From NCBI GenBank assembly GCA_015227615.1, contig JAALGZ010000034.1, forward strand, positions 347,294-411,293: a stretch of 64,000 nucleotides of DNA. Direction: 5' to 3'. The stretch's first letter is position 1, and the number at the start of each line of letters is the position of its first letter. The notes beneath the pieces were generated by a model, which had not been told where the DNA came from, searched no databases, and saw nothing but the letters and a program-made list of their open reading frames with translations. The DNA comes from Labyrinthula sp. Ha (Eukaryota > Sar > Bigyra > Labyrinthulida > Labyrinthulaceae). Shown here piece by piece: positions 47,247-57,084 of this stretch. Both the position numbers and the translations under genes were made by a program.

Positions 47247-49361
47247 TTATTCAGCTAAGAAGAAGATGTTATTTCTAGGCTGCCTAAATAAACGAAGTAG
47301 ATGCAACTTCTCCAATTTAAGTTCATTTTTTCCCTTCAAGTCACGAAATCTATTCACGACTTTAATACTTGGAATATCTTCATAACCTTTAACAATCATG
47401 AAACTAATACAATATTCAAAGATAATTTTTAATTCTATCAAAGTAAAACATAAAGGATCTGGTAATTTGAAAGAAATATAGTGAAAAATTTTAAAGGAGA
47501 ACTGTTTCAATACAACACCAAGAGCATCAGCACTTATTTTCAATGCACGATTCATTATAATTCTTAAGCGAGTAGAAACACAACAAAATAACTGAAATAG
47601 GTTAACAAGAATAGTTCCAGATGAGTTGAACCTTTTAGAGAACAGCCAAGGTTCGAAAAAAAGCTTTGCAGTATTAAGTATGGTGTATTGTACATACTCA
47701 GAGAAAGGCTTTTTTATGTTGGTCGTCACAGAATATCGATGTTTGTCTATATTAATTTTTCTACTATAATCCCTGCGAAATTGAAGATCTGAGTATATTT
47801 TATACCCACACCAAGATAAACGTTGATCTTTATGAGTACCAGAAACACAAAATGTTTTCTGAATATTTAACTGCAGAGAAAAATATTTCATCCCCATGAC
47901 AAAAAACTCTGATCTCGAACAGAGATTCAAGAATCTCTTAATAGCAGCTTCATTGACTCCAACCAGGAGAATGTCATCCACATAACGCACAAGCTCAACT
48001 GTTTGATTTTCAGGTAGCAACTTTTGAATTGGTTTGAGAAAATGCTTTTCAAAATATCCAAGATATAAATTACAAAATACAGTTGAGAAAATAGAACCTT
48101 GGGAAATTCCATGAACTCTGGTAAAATGCTGAGTTTCATATTTTGTAATAAATATTGTCCTACGTGTATGTAGCTCAATAATTGCAAAAAAAGTTTCTCT
48201 TGTTACTCGACTTTTAGAGAATTTATGTCCTGTTGTATTTTCAGGAAGATTTGTCAAAAGTATTTTTTTAATTTCCTCCTTATTTGTTCTTGTATTAGAG
48301 TCTAGCAAAAAATATTTTTGATTGTATTTTTTTCTTGGGGTTGAATAAATAACCCGAAGTAGAAAATATTCTTCATCAGTAAATATTTCTCGAATAATTC
48401 TCAAAAGTAAATCGATTCTTATGTTATCAAAGCAGGATTTTAAATCAAGTGACATTAAAGAAAAAATTTGATTTCTAGAAGTTTTTAAGCTCTCTAATTT
48501 GGAAAACACTTTTGAGGGATGTAAAACTCCAAAACCAAGATTGTCTTCAAGGTAATTAGTTTTCTGCTGAAGAAGATAAAGTACTTCCAACTCATTTATG
48601 TTTGCTGGTCGAAACTTTATAATAGGTCGAAATCCACGTATTTTCAGCTTTGCATCAAACTTTGGGAAAAAGTTTATGCTTGAAATGCAGTTATTATTTA
48701 GCAACTCATCCGAAACAATAACTTTCTTAAAATATTTTCCTTTTAATAAAATATTTATTTGGTTCTTATATACTTTTTTCCATACATCTTTTCTATAATA
48801 AAATAATCTGTTTCCTGTTTTTGAGCCAGACACAGCAACAAAATATCTTTTGAAAACAGCAGGAAGAAAAAATATAAATAAATTTATTATAAGGTTATGA
48901 CTGCATAGACTTGAAGGAACACAATGGAGAAGTTCTTCTGCTCTGAAGTATTCTGAAGATCCAAGTAAAAGTAGCTGATCTATTTTTTTCTTTAGCACGG
49001 AAAACTTCAAACTTGGGGCAATGTAAATAAGAGAAAAGTAAAGAAATCTACTAACTTTTCCTATTGAGAGTGGTTCATTTGTAAGTTGTTGACAATAAGT
49101 ATTGAGATATGTTTTGTATTGACAGTTTTTTATTCGTTTCCGTAACAGTAAAGCAACATTTCTATCTTGTTTGTTCACTTTAGATATCTTTTTTTGAAAT
49201 AACAATGAAGAGAGTTTTCTTAAATTTGGATGGATCAATACAAAATTATTTGACTCCAGATTAAACATACCATTGTTTTTATAAAGTTTATATTCTCCAA
49301 TAATTTTTCCCGTGGGAAACTGAATATTCAACTTTATTGCTCTTTTTTCTACACTTGGCAT
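47247..49361 (-). CDS. TERT: Telomerase reverse transcriptase, compact form without TEN domain
   Basis: The 704-residue catalytic subunit that copies telomerase RNA onto chromosome ends, intronless. Seen: TERT-specific T motif NRLFYYRKDVWKK (Arg190), absent from LINE, group II and Penelope-type enzymes; motif 1/2 KIRGFRPIIKFRP; motif A LMSLDLKSCFDNI (Asp306); motif B' GISQGSIFSTVFCNLYLG; motif C LVRYVDDILLV (Asp462, Asp463); motif E primer grip LSWCGYKIYSD (Trp517). The three catalytic Asp are present. The protein starts almost directly in the RNA-binding domain; no N-terminal TEN domain is visible and an in-frame stop lies just upstream, as in short insect-like TERTs. Upstream are CCGTTA and CTTATCGG-type repeats. 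Codons 3' to about 48045 lie outside the mirrored part that can be seen in this window. Confidence 0.93.
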   Translation of the reverse strand: MPSVEKRAIKLNIQFPTGKIIGEYKLYKNNGMFNLESNNFVLIHPNLRKLSSLLFQKKISKVNKQDRNVALLLRKRIKNCQYKTYLNTYCQQLTNEPLSIGKVSRFLYFSLIYIAPSLKFSVLKKKIDQLLLLGSSEYFRAEELLHCVPSSLCSHNLIINLFIFFLPAVFKRYFVAVSGSKTGNRLFYYRKDVWKKVYKNQINILLKGKYFKKVIVSDELLNNNCISSINFFPKFDAKLKIRGFRPIIKFRPANINELEVLYLLQQKTNYLEDNLGFGVLHPSKVFSKLESLKTSRNQIFSLMSLDLKSCFDNIRIDLLLRIIREIFTDEEYFLLRVIYSTPRKKYNQKYFLLDSNTRTNKEEIKKILLTNLPENTTGHKFSKSRVTRETFFAIIELHTRRTIFITKYETQHFTRVHGISQGSIFSTVFCNLYLGYFEKHFLKPIQKLLPENQTVELVRYVDDILLVGVNEAAIKRFLNLCSRSEFFVMGMKYFSLQLNIQKTFCVSGTHKDQRLSWCGYKIYSDLQFRRDYSRKINIDKHRYSVTTNIKKPFSEYVQYTILNTAKLFFEPWLFSKRFNSSGTILVNLFQLFCCVSTRLRIIMNRALKISADALGVVLKQFSFKIFHYISFKLPDPLCFTLIELKIIFEYCISFMIVKGYEDIPSIKVVNRFRDLKGKNELKLEKLHLLRLFRQPRNNIFFLAE

Positions 49362-49390
49362 AACTAGTTTTTCTTATCGTAACGGAATTC

Positions 49391-49630
49391 ACGATAGTTA
49401 ACGGAAATTTTCCAATTTTTTTGCTTTCCGTCAACAAGGTAAGCTAAACTTCGACATTTAAACTTCCGATAGTTAACGGTAAGCTTGATAAGAAACCGTA
49501 GTCATATTGTTTAATTTGTTTAAGTCCTGTGTTCAATTCCGGGTACATGTTTCTAGTTCTATACAGAGTTCGAAGAAACGTAGAAACTTAAGAAAACTAA
49601 CCGATAAGTTCCGATAAGTTTCGATAAGGA
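49391..49630 (-). promoter_or_regulatory. Repeat-rich TERT upstream region
   Basis: Just upstream of the TERT ATG lie GTTAACGGAAAT (49397-49408, shared with the TPR/RPS29 promoter), CCGATAGTTAACGGTAAG (49466-49483) and three tandem copies of the 10-mer YCGATAAGTT (49601-49630, third copy ending GA). On the gene's strand these read as CCGTTA and CTTATCGG elements. Myb-like and GATA-like factors are candidate readers; the assignment is inferred. Confidence 0.45.
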
Positions 49631-50297
49631 AAGTTGCACTTATAACCAGTCAAAATTATTAATCGGATATTCTGTCGAATTCCATAAAGTTCCGTCACAG
49701 CATTATCTATCATAAACAAAAATAAAACTGAAACAGGATGATAAAATAAAAAAAATCACTTTATACTCTAAAGAATTATTTGGAAAGACCAGCTATCTTC
49801 ATCGATGATTTTTGCTCAGCTAAGCAACCCTTGCAAACGTTTTTCTCTCAATTAAGAACACCCGAACAAGTATACAATCTTTTAGACAATCCTTCCACTT
49901 CAGCTTGACAAAGGAAAAAACTGTGACACTGTAGTATAACGTTTGGCATAGAACTCAGAATATAAAAGCTTGTTCTGAAATGAGTTATGAATCTTGTCAG
50001 TTTTCTACTTTACTTTTTGGGTTAGACGAACAATGAAAATAGAAAGCTTTAAACCAAGAAGAATTTACATTCTTCAAACCGACCATTACTCTCTAGGTAA
50101 ACACTGTTTATATTTTTCTTTTTATGGAATTTAAAAGCACAATGAAAAAACATGATAATTTCTAAAAAAGAAATAAATATTTTCTACAAAGCTTTTAATG
50201 CTTTAGGTGCGGATATTGTTGAAGTTTCTAATCTCTCAACAAAGAAAAGTTGAAGAACCCACCGTGAGTTTTAAACACTCTAGCATTATTAAAAGTA

Positions 50298-50350
50298 GCC
50301 TCCACTAAACTCGGTTTGGCTCCAATTAAAACAATTCACTTAGCGGAGGC
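50298..50350. repeat. Imperfect hairpin GCCTCC..GGAGGC
   Basis: GCCTCCACTAA (50298-50308) and TTAGCGGAGGC (50340-50350) pair at 10 of 11 positions. It is repeated in mirror form at 61695-61747. It lies between TERT and the copia element; a relic of an inserted element's end is possible. Confidence 0.35.
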
Positions 50351-50616
50351 CCTCTTGTTGTGCAGAAACATTAGCTAACCTTGATTAAAGACATAAAAGT
50401 ACCCCTGTTCTATAAACACAACCCCTATTATGAAACAATATCAACAAGTTATTTTTCCCTCTTCATATATCATTTGGGCATTGGAAGGGTGGTCAATACT
50501 ATTGGGAAACTCAACTTGAGTATAGATGTTGGCGATCACCCACTTATAGCGCCTATGGGATTTAGTATAGGACTCTATTCAAGTTCTTCTCAGTAGGGAA
50601 GTACTTATGGACTTAT

Positions 50617-50790
50617 TGTTAGATTTTTTAATGCTTATTTTTAACAGTTAAATTCTGGTTTTCAACAATACATATAAAAGCACTGATAAGCTAACTTCCT
50701 ATCTTATAATCCAGGTACCAGTCTTTCTCAGAGCAGACCCTTACTACCTTCATACGCAACTAACCAATACTCGACAACTGCTCCTTTCGC
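50617..50790 (-). repeat. 3' LTR of the left copia copy
   Basis: It shares several blocks with the LTR at 54961-55193 (AAGCTAACTTCCTATC, CAGTCTTTCTCAG, CTTACTACCTTCATA). It is shorter and diverged; the inner boundary is approximate. Confidence 0.6.
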
Positions 50791-53700
50791 ACTATTTTAC
50801 ATATTTTTATCTTGCTCTTCTTCTAGATTGGTAAAACAGTTCTTTCGATTTTTTAAAAGCACTTTTCTGGCTACAGCTTTTGTCAAAACATTTGCGTCAT
50901 TTTCTTTAGTGTTCAAATACTTAATATTAAATTTATCTTACTCCAATATCCGCTTCAAGAAATAATATTCTATTTTCAACCACTTTATCCCCAAATAAAC
51001 TTTTTTTAATACCCATCTTCTTACAAGTGCCTTCACTATCCGATCTTATGACTCAATAATCAAACTTGATTCTTTTAATACTAAAATTAATTTGTAACCA
51101 TTTTATTTGCTTTACCATTAAAGCACATGCTACTATCTCCGACTCAGTAAATGAGGTTGCTATCATCTTCTGTTTCTTCATTTTATATACTAATTCTGCA
51201 TTGTTTCTTTTCAAAGTAAATCCAATCATAGAACATCTTTTATTAATGGACGCATGAGATGCGTCACAAAAAGTCTCAAAGTTCAAAACGTCTGCTTTTT
51301 CTCATAATTTAGTCCATATCTTTTGATTTTAAGTAAATATCCAACAATGCTTTACGTAGCATAAAGCTGAGTCATATTGGGCTTGCTACAGCATTTGGCA
51401 AACATATTTGTTTGAAACACTATATCTGGGCGACCCACTCTACAAACAAATATTAGTGAACACAGTATTCATTGATACTTCTTTTTTGAATTCTGATGCT
51501 TTAGTTTGACCCGGTTTGACAGTCTAATAATTAACCACTTATGGGATAATTTTTCTCTCGTCTTTTTCTATTTCAAAAACATCAGGTAGTTCTAAAATAT
51601 AGTTTTCTGCTGTTAAATGCATTTCTTTTTCTTTATGTGCTATCTCGAAACCCACATAATTATTCACTTGAAAAGCATCATTAACATCGTACACTTCTTT
51701 TGATTTTTTAAGAATCCAGTTTAGCTATACGTCGTCCTATTATGCAAACAACACGTCTTCCACATAGAGCAGTACTAGAATAATTCTTTGTCTAAGAAAG
51801 AAAATAGTATTTTCCTTTATGTTTACTTCAAATTGCAACTTCTTCATCGTGTTTGCTGTTTTTAGACCAATGAAGTGGTGGTTATTTAAGCCAAACAGTG
51901 CTCTTGATGATTCCCAAACAAAACCTTGGTGGAAATTTCGTAACTTTTGTGCCAGATCCTAATGATATACCTTATCGAAAGTAGCAATGAGAAAAGCCTT
52001 CCCAACATTCACTTGCTTTCATTTCATATTCTCAGATGCAACAAGAAAAAACAAACATACGCATTAACTTTAGTCTTGCTGCTGGTGAATAAAATTTAAG
52101 ATAATAATTTTGCATATTACCACCAGCAACAAACTGGCACTTAAAAATCTGCTGTTTGGATATACTATCTGTTTTCTTGGAATACTCCTCCATGATTGGT
52201 ATTATTTCTTTCTCTGAGTTATCTGATTTCTTAACGAGTTCCATCTTTCCAATATATATCAACTAATTCAGCACCTTATCATCGGCTTGATACCATTTTT
52301 CTGCTTGTGTATGGTCTTTTATTTGAAAATATAATTTTGGAATAGAGTTATCCTTTACAACTTTTGCTGATGCAAAATTAATTAAATTTAGTTACAGAAA
52401 TAGAAGAATAACATCTTAGAATATATACTTTGTGTCATTAGGAAGAACATCGGCATAAGTGAGCCTCTCAGGAGCTTTGATAGTTCTTGTTGAGCATCTG
52501 AAAAACCTTCATGTGGTAACAAAGTCTCTTCCTCTTCATTAAAGTTATTTTGGTCATCGTGCTCTTTGTTTTTTTGCAATTTCTTCTGTAATAGTATCAC
52601 TCTTCTCATTCAGTTCCGGTTCATGACAATAAGGAGTAATATTTTCAGTACTAATATTGTCATTGAACCTATGTTGCCCTTCTTCAGCTGTATTTCGCTT
52701 TTATATCTTAAAATTTCTGGTTTTTGCCAAATGTCTTTCTTCTTTGTCAATAATTAGTCCTACATCAGGCAGAAAATTATATCCATAAAAAATCTTCCAA
52801 CATTTTTGCATCTATCTTTGAACGCACCTCTTTGAAGTAAGTAACAAGTATGTGGAGAATATGTATTTTGTTTTACTTCGGTTTCTTTTGGAGATAGTCT
52901 GAAGCTCCGCTGCAAATCTCGATTCTTCTGTAACTTTAATTTAAAAAATATACTGAATAATGTACAGAGAAATGCTAATAAAACTTTTCTTCCAACATAC
53001 TAGGATTTATCAATGATCTGGTTCTGTTCAAAACAAGCTGGTTACTCGGTTTTACAATATCATTGTGCTCAGGTACATGAGGAGCAGAAACTGTAGATTT
53101 AATGCCTTTTCATTCACAACACTGGATTGTTCGGCTATTATATAACTCCCTACCTTGGTCGCTACGTATTCTTTTTATTTTAGTGTTAGTCTGTATTTCA
53201 AGTTTCCGTAAAAGCTGAATTAGTTTTTCAGCAATATATTTTTTTCATATAACAGTAGATGTATCGGTATTTCATATTAACTTCAGTAAGTAAAATGAAT
53301 GCAATGTTTCCAGTTCTTTCTACGTTTAAAACTTCCACTAAATCGAACACGAAACACTTTACTAGTTCTATTTCAAATACAACTTTTCCTTTTCTTAAAA
53401 TAGCCATCTACTTCATATTTCACAATTAAAAAATCTTACATCTAAAATTTTTAAGTGTATCAGATGATAGTTCTATTCCATAATATTTTAAAGTCTGTTT
53501 AAAAGAGCCAATATCCTGATGACCAATGATGTTATGCTAGTACTCAGTTTTCGTAAGATTAACATCCAATTGTGCGACGATAGGTTGTTCCAGTTTTATT
53601 TCTCGTGTTTGATCGTAATCTTTATCTGGGATACTTTGTTTGGATTTACACTTCAATACAAATAAGTAATTTGTATTCTTCTTGACTTCATATAATAATG

Positions 53701-54960
53701 CATTATTCCTAATTTTAGAGATAATATCATATTTTGCATTTAAAGACATCCATTTATTCACAAGTGTGGCCATAGAAACTAAGAATATGTTTAGCTCTTC
53801 AAAAATAACCACATGCTCTAATATAATTCTCTGATTATTTTCCAGTATAGCATCAAAAATTTTTTCTTATTCGTTTCACAAGTTTTCCTTTAGTTGAGCT
53901 AATTTTTAGAATTCTAAAGTATTTCAATATTTTTCATATGACATAGTAATTGTTTATCACAAATATGTCAACTTCCTCCATCGTCTAAGATCAATATGTT
54001 CTTATAATAAATTGAATTATCTAACTTTAATATTGAATCTGAACTTCTTTTCAATCAGATAATACAAATACATACTTTCACATTTTGTTTCAACCTAGTA
54101 TTCTGATCATACTTCAAATTACCCTTCAACTTTTCTTGTTAACATGTATATTATGTGTGTCCTTGAGTTTTAGAAATGGCACAATACTCCTCATTTGGGC
54201 AATTTATTTTCTGAGGTCCAGTTTTGTTACACTTGAAGCAAAAAATAGATAAAGATACTCTACTGTTGATAATTGGTTTCATATAATGTTCATGTACTTT
54301 TCAGCTAGTTGATGTAACTTACTATAATCTTCATTATATATAGGTTTCCTGCCAGGTTGAAACGTAACAGAGAGTCTCCGTTGTTTCTTGAAAAGTAAAA
54401 TATCTATTGTTGCGGATGCCATAAAAAACAGATTGTGTGTAAGTTTTTGTTGATCTAGTTGTCTATCAAGCATCTTGAAGTTTTGATAAGATTTGTTAAA
54501 GCTATTAAGATGATCCCATAAGTACATTCGCCCTGGTTTATTTAGTTATTCCTCTAGATTAAGTAATATCTCCTTCTTGTTTCCAATACAATATTCCTCA
54601 ATCACCTTTATGGCCCCTTGTGGTTCTTTTATGCCGCGGATAAGAAAATAAAGACAAATGTCAAGATGCTTACGTATAATCTTTAATATAATTTACTTGG
54701 AAGAGTTTGAAGTGATGGTTCTGAAGAATTATCCTACTGGATTAACAGTTGTATCTTGTTCGATAATATCTTCTGACATTAATAAATGGTCCAAACCTTT
54801 GCACTCCACGAGTATATTAACATACTCTCTCTCTCTCTATTCCATAAGAATTTGCTTCCCTTATAACATAATTATCGATGTATTTCTTCCTTGTCCCATT
54901 TTTATAATAATTTTGGTGACTTGTACTTTAAAATTTATTAGTGGTATTATCTGTTAACCT

Positions 54961-55193
54961 TGTTATATGTTTTTTAGATTTATTATTAACAGTTAATGTC
55001 TGCTTTTTGAGCAAAACATAAAAACCAATAATAAGCTAACTTCCTATCATGTGCACCAGTTACCAGTCTTTCTCAGCACAGGTTCTTACTACCTTCATAC
55101 ACAAACAAAAAGAACTATGATTCACTTATAACTCAACTACCACTAACCCTCATACGCAAATAATCAACACTTATAGTTGATAACTGTGTCACA
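54961..55193 (-). repeat. 5' LTR of the left copia copy
   Basis: On the element's strand it begins TGTGACACAG and ends ACATATAACA, the expected TG..CA form. It shares blocks with 50617-50790. Confidence 0.65.
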
Positions 55194-55408
55194 AATTAGG
55201 CCGTTCAGACAGTTTTCGCATTTGCAAAGATAAGAGTTAAATATGATTCAGATAGCAGCGTTGAATTAAGTGGGAATGGGATAAGAAAACCCGAATATCT
55301 TGCGACACTTGGTGTAATTGATGGTTCGTATGAAGAGGATCATATGGGGATCACGTGTTCAGAGTAATTTTTGGGGTTGATGCCAAAGCTAAGGAAGCAA
55401 GAGTAGCC

Positions 55409-55433
55409 AATAAGGAGACAATAAGGAGACAAT
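55409..55433 (+). repeat. Short tandem repeat AATAAGGAGAC, just over two copies
   Basis: Two adjacent 11-bp units plus a partial third. It is mirrored in the right arm at 56612-56636, so it predates the last homogenisation of the arms. Confidence 0.6.
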
Positions 55434-55942
55434 GAATATAAAAAAGCATAAGTCGGGATAAGTACAGAAAAGAAAGTACCCTTGCAAGTGGTGAAGAGCC
55501 TAGTTATCTTCAAAATCCGGGCTCCAGAATTAGAGTTCATAGAGCAAAACAGGAATATGACTGCATGTTACTGTGAGATGTGAGAAACATAACTCATACT
55601 TACAACTGTCCTTGACATGTTCCACAGAATTCAAAACTATGTCAATTTATCAAAATTTAAATGTTTTAGAAAGTTCTCTACTTCTTTAAGTTGTATTTTT
55701 GAAAGAAAAAGAATTATTGAAAGCTTACACCTTCTTCAAGGAGAGTATAGTTTTTTTCAGAAAGGTATTTATTTTACTTTGAACATGTATGGAAACATGT
55801 CTACTAAATGTTGCGAATCTTTGAATTAAAACCCAAACACTAATTTTCCTCAAACTACCCTGTTGGGTTTCTTTGACAAAGTATCTACAGGTTCTTATTT
55901 TTCCACTTTTTATACTCATCAAGCTCCGTACTAGTAACAGGG

Positions 55943-56102
55943 TAAATTTGGGGGAAACAACCTGTAACCCGTGGAAGATGAGTAAGCGAAAAAAAATTGT
56001 GATCCAGGTAAGAGTTTTTACTTTGGGCAGAGCTTATTTATGCAATAGGATACGGATACTCTGTTCCAACTGCTAGAAAACAGATAATTTCCCCCTACAG
56101 TT
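55943..56102. other. 160-bp spacer at the centre of the palindrome
   Basis: The only sequence between the arms that is not mirrored. Its two edges retain weak mirrored likeness: TTTGGGGGAAA on the left, and the complement of TTTCCCCCTAC on the right. It contains a short open stretch starting MSKRKKIVIQ followed by a GT, and CTTTGGGCAG, similar to the GCCCAAAA motif. No convincing gene. It may be what remains of the original junction sequence. Confidence 0.7.
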
Positions 56103-56851
56103 CCCTGTTACTAGTACGGAGCTTGATGAGTATAAAAAGTGGAAAAATAAGAACCTGTAGATACTTTGTCAAAGAAACCCAACAGGGTAGTTTGAGGAAA
56201 ATTAGTGTTTGGGTTTTAATTCAAAGATTCGCAACATTTAGTAGACATGTTTCCATACATGTTCAAAGTAAAATAAATACCTTTCTGAAAAAAACTATAC
56301 TCTCCTTGAAGAAGGTGTAAGCTTTCAATAATTCTTTTTCTTTCAAAAATACAACTTAAAGAAGTAGAGAACTTTCTAAAACATTTAAATTTTGATAAAT
56401 TGACATAGTTTTGAATTCTGTGGAACATGTCAAGGACAGTTGTAAGTATGAGTTATGTTTCTCACATCTCACAGTAACATGCAGTCATATTCCTGTTTTG
56501 CTCTATGAACTCTAATTCTGGAGCCCGGATTTTGAAGATAACTAGGCTCTTCACCACTTGCAAGGGTACTTTCTTTTCTGTACTTATCCCGACTTATGCT
56601 TTTTTATATTCATTGTCTCCTTATTGTCTCCTTATTGGCTACTCTTGCTTCCTTAGCTTTGGCATCAACCCCAAAAATTACTCTGAACACGTGATCCCCA
56701 TATGATCCTCTTCATACGAACCATCAATTACACCAAGTGTCGCAAGATATTCGGGTTTTCTTATCCCATTCCCACTTAATTCAACGCTGCTATCTGAATC
56801 ATATTTAACTCTTATCTTTGCAAATGCGAAAACTGTCTGAACGGCCTAATT

Positions 56852-57084
56852 TGTGACACAGTTATCAACTATAAGTGTTGATTATTTGCGTATGAGGGTT
56901 AGTGGTAGTTGAGTTATAAGTGAATCATAGTTCTTTTTGTTTGTGTATGAAGGTAGTAAGAACCTGTGCTGAGAAAGACTGGTAACTGGTGCACATGATA
57001 GGAAGTTAGCTTATTATTGGTTTTTATGTTTTGCTCAAAAAGCAGACATTAACTGTTAATAATAAATCTAAAAAACATATAACA
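56852..57084 (+). repeat. 5' LTR of the right copia copy
   Basis: The mirror of 54961-55193, TG..CA ended. Confidence 0.65.

Larger units (their letters stand above)
50617..55193 (-). mobile_element. Broken Ty1/copia LTR retrotransposon (left-arm copy)
   Basis: A fossil of about 4.6 kb on the minus strand with an LTR at each end (54961-55193 and about 50617-50790). In order on its own strand: a gag-type zinc knuckle (near 54200), integrase remains, a copia-type reverse transcriptase region and an RNase H region (about 51050-51290, FCDASHASINKR). It is clearly broken, with many interruptions. The two LTRs differ substantially in sequence and length, so it is old. No clear target duplication was found. 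Confidence 0.8.
48045..55942. repeat. Left arm of a giant inverted repeat
   Basis: Each base x here pairs with 112045-x on the right. The match runs without visible gaps from the inner edge (55942/56103) to the end of the window (48045/64000). By eye I found at least eight single-base differences and no indels, so identity is about 99.9%. The outer edge is not visible; the arm may extend further left. It holds most of TERT, its upstream region and one copia element. Confidence 0.95.

Noticed and set aside
47247-49361. Reading this reverse transcriptase as a LINE, Penelope-like or group II intron enzyme.
   Set aside because: The T motif (FYYRKDVW), the GISQGSI motif B', and the WCG primer grip are TERT features. 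No endonuclease or maturase domain is present.
49531-49540. GTTCAATTCC as the B box of a tRNA near TERT.
   Set aside because: No A box at tRNA distance and no foldable cloverleaf. A mirror copy exists only because the arm is duplicated.
54824-54838. CT-rich microsatellite as a structural element.
   Set aside because: An ordinary short simple repeat inside the copia fossil, mirrored in the other arm.
55873-56076. Open frame across the palindrome spacer as a gene.
   Set aside because: It is short, starts inside an arm, has no recognisable domain and no clear promoter.
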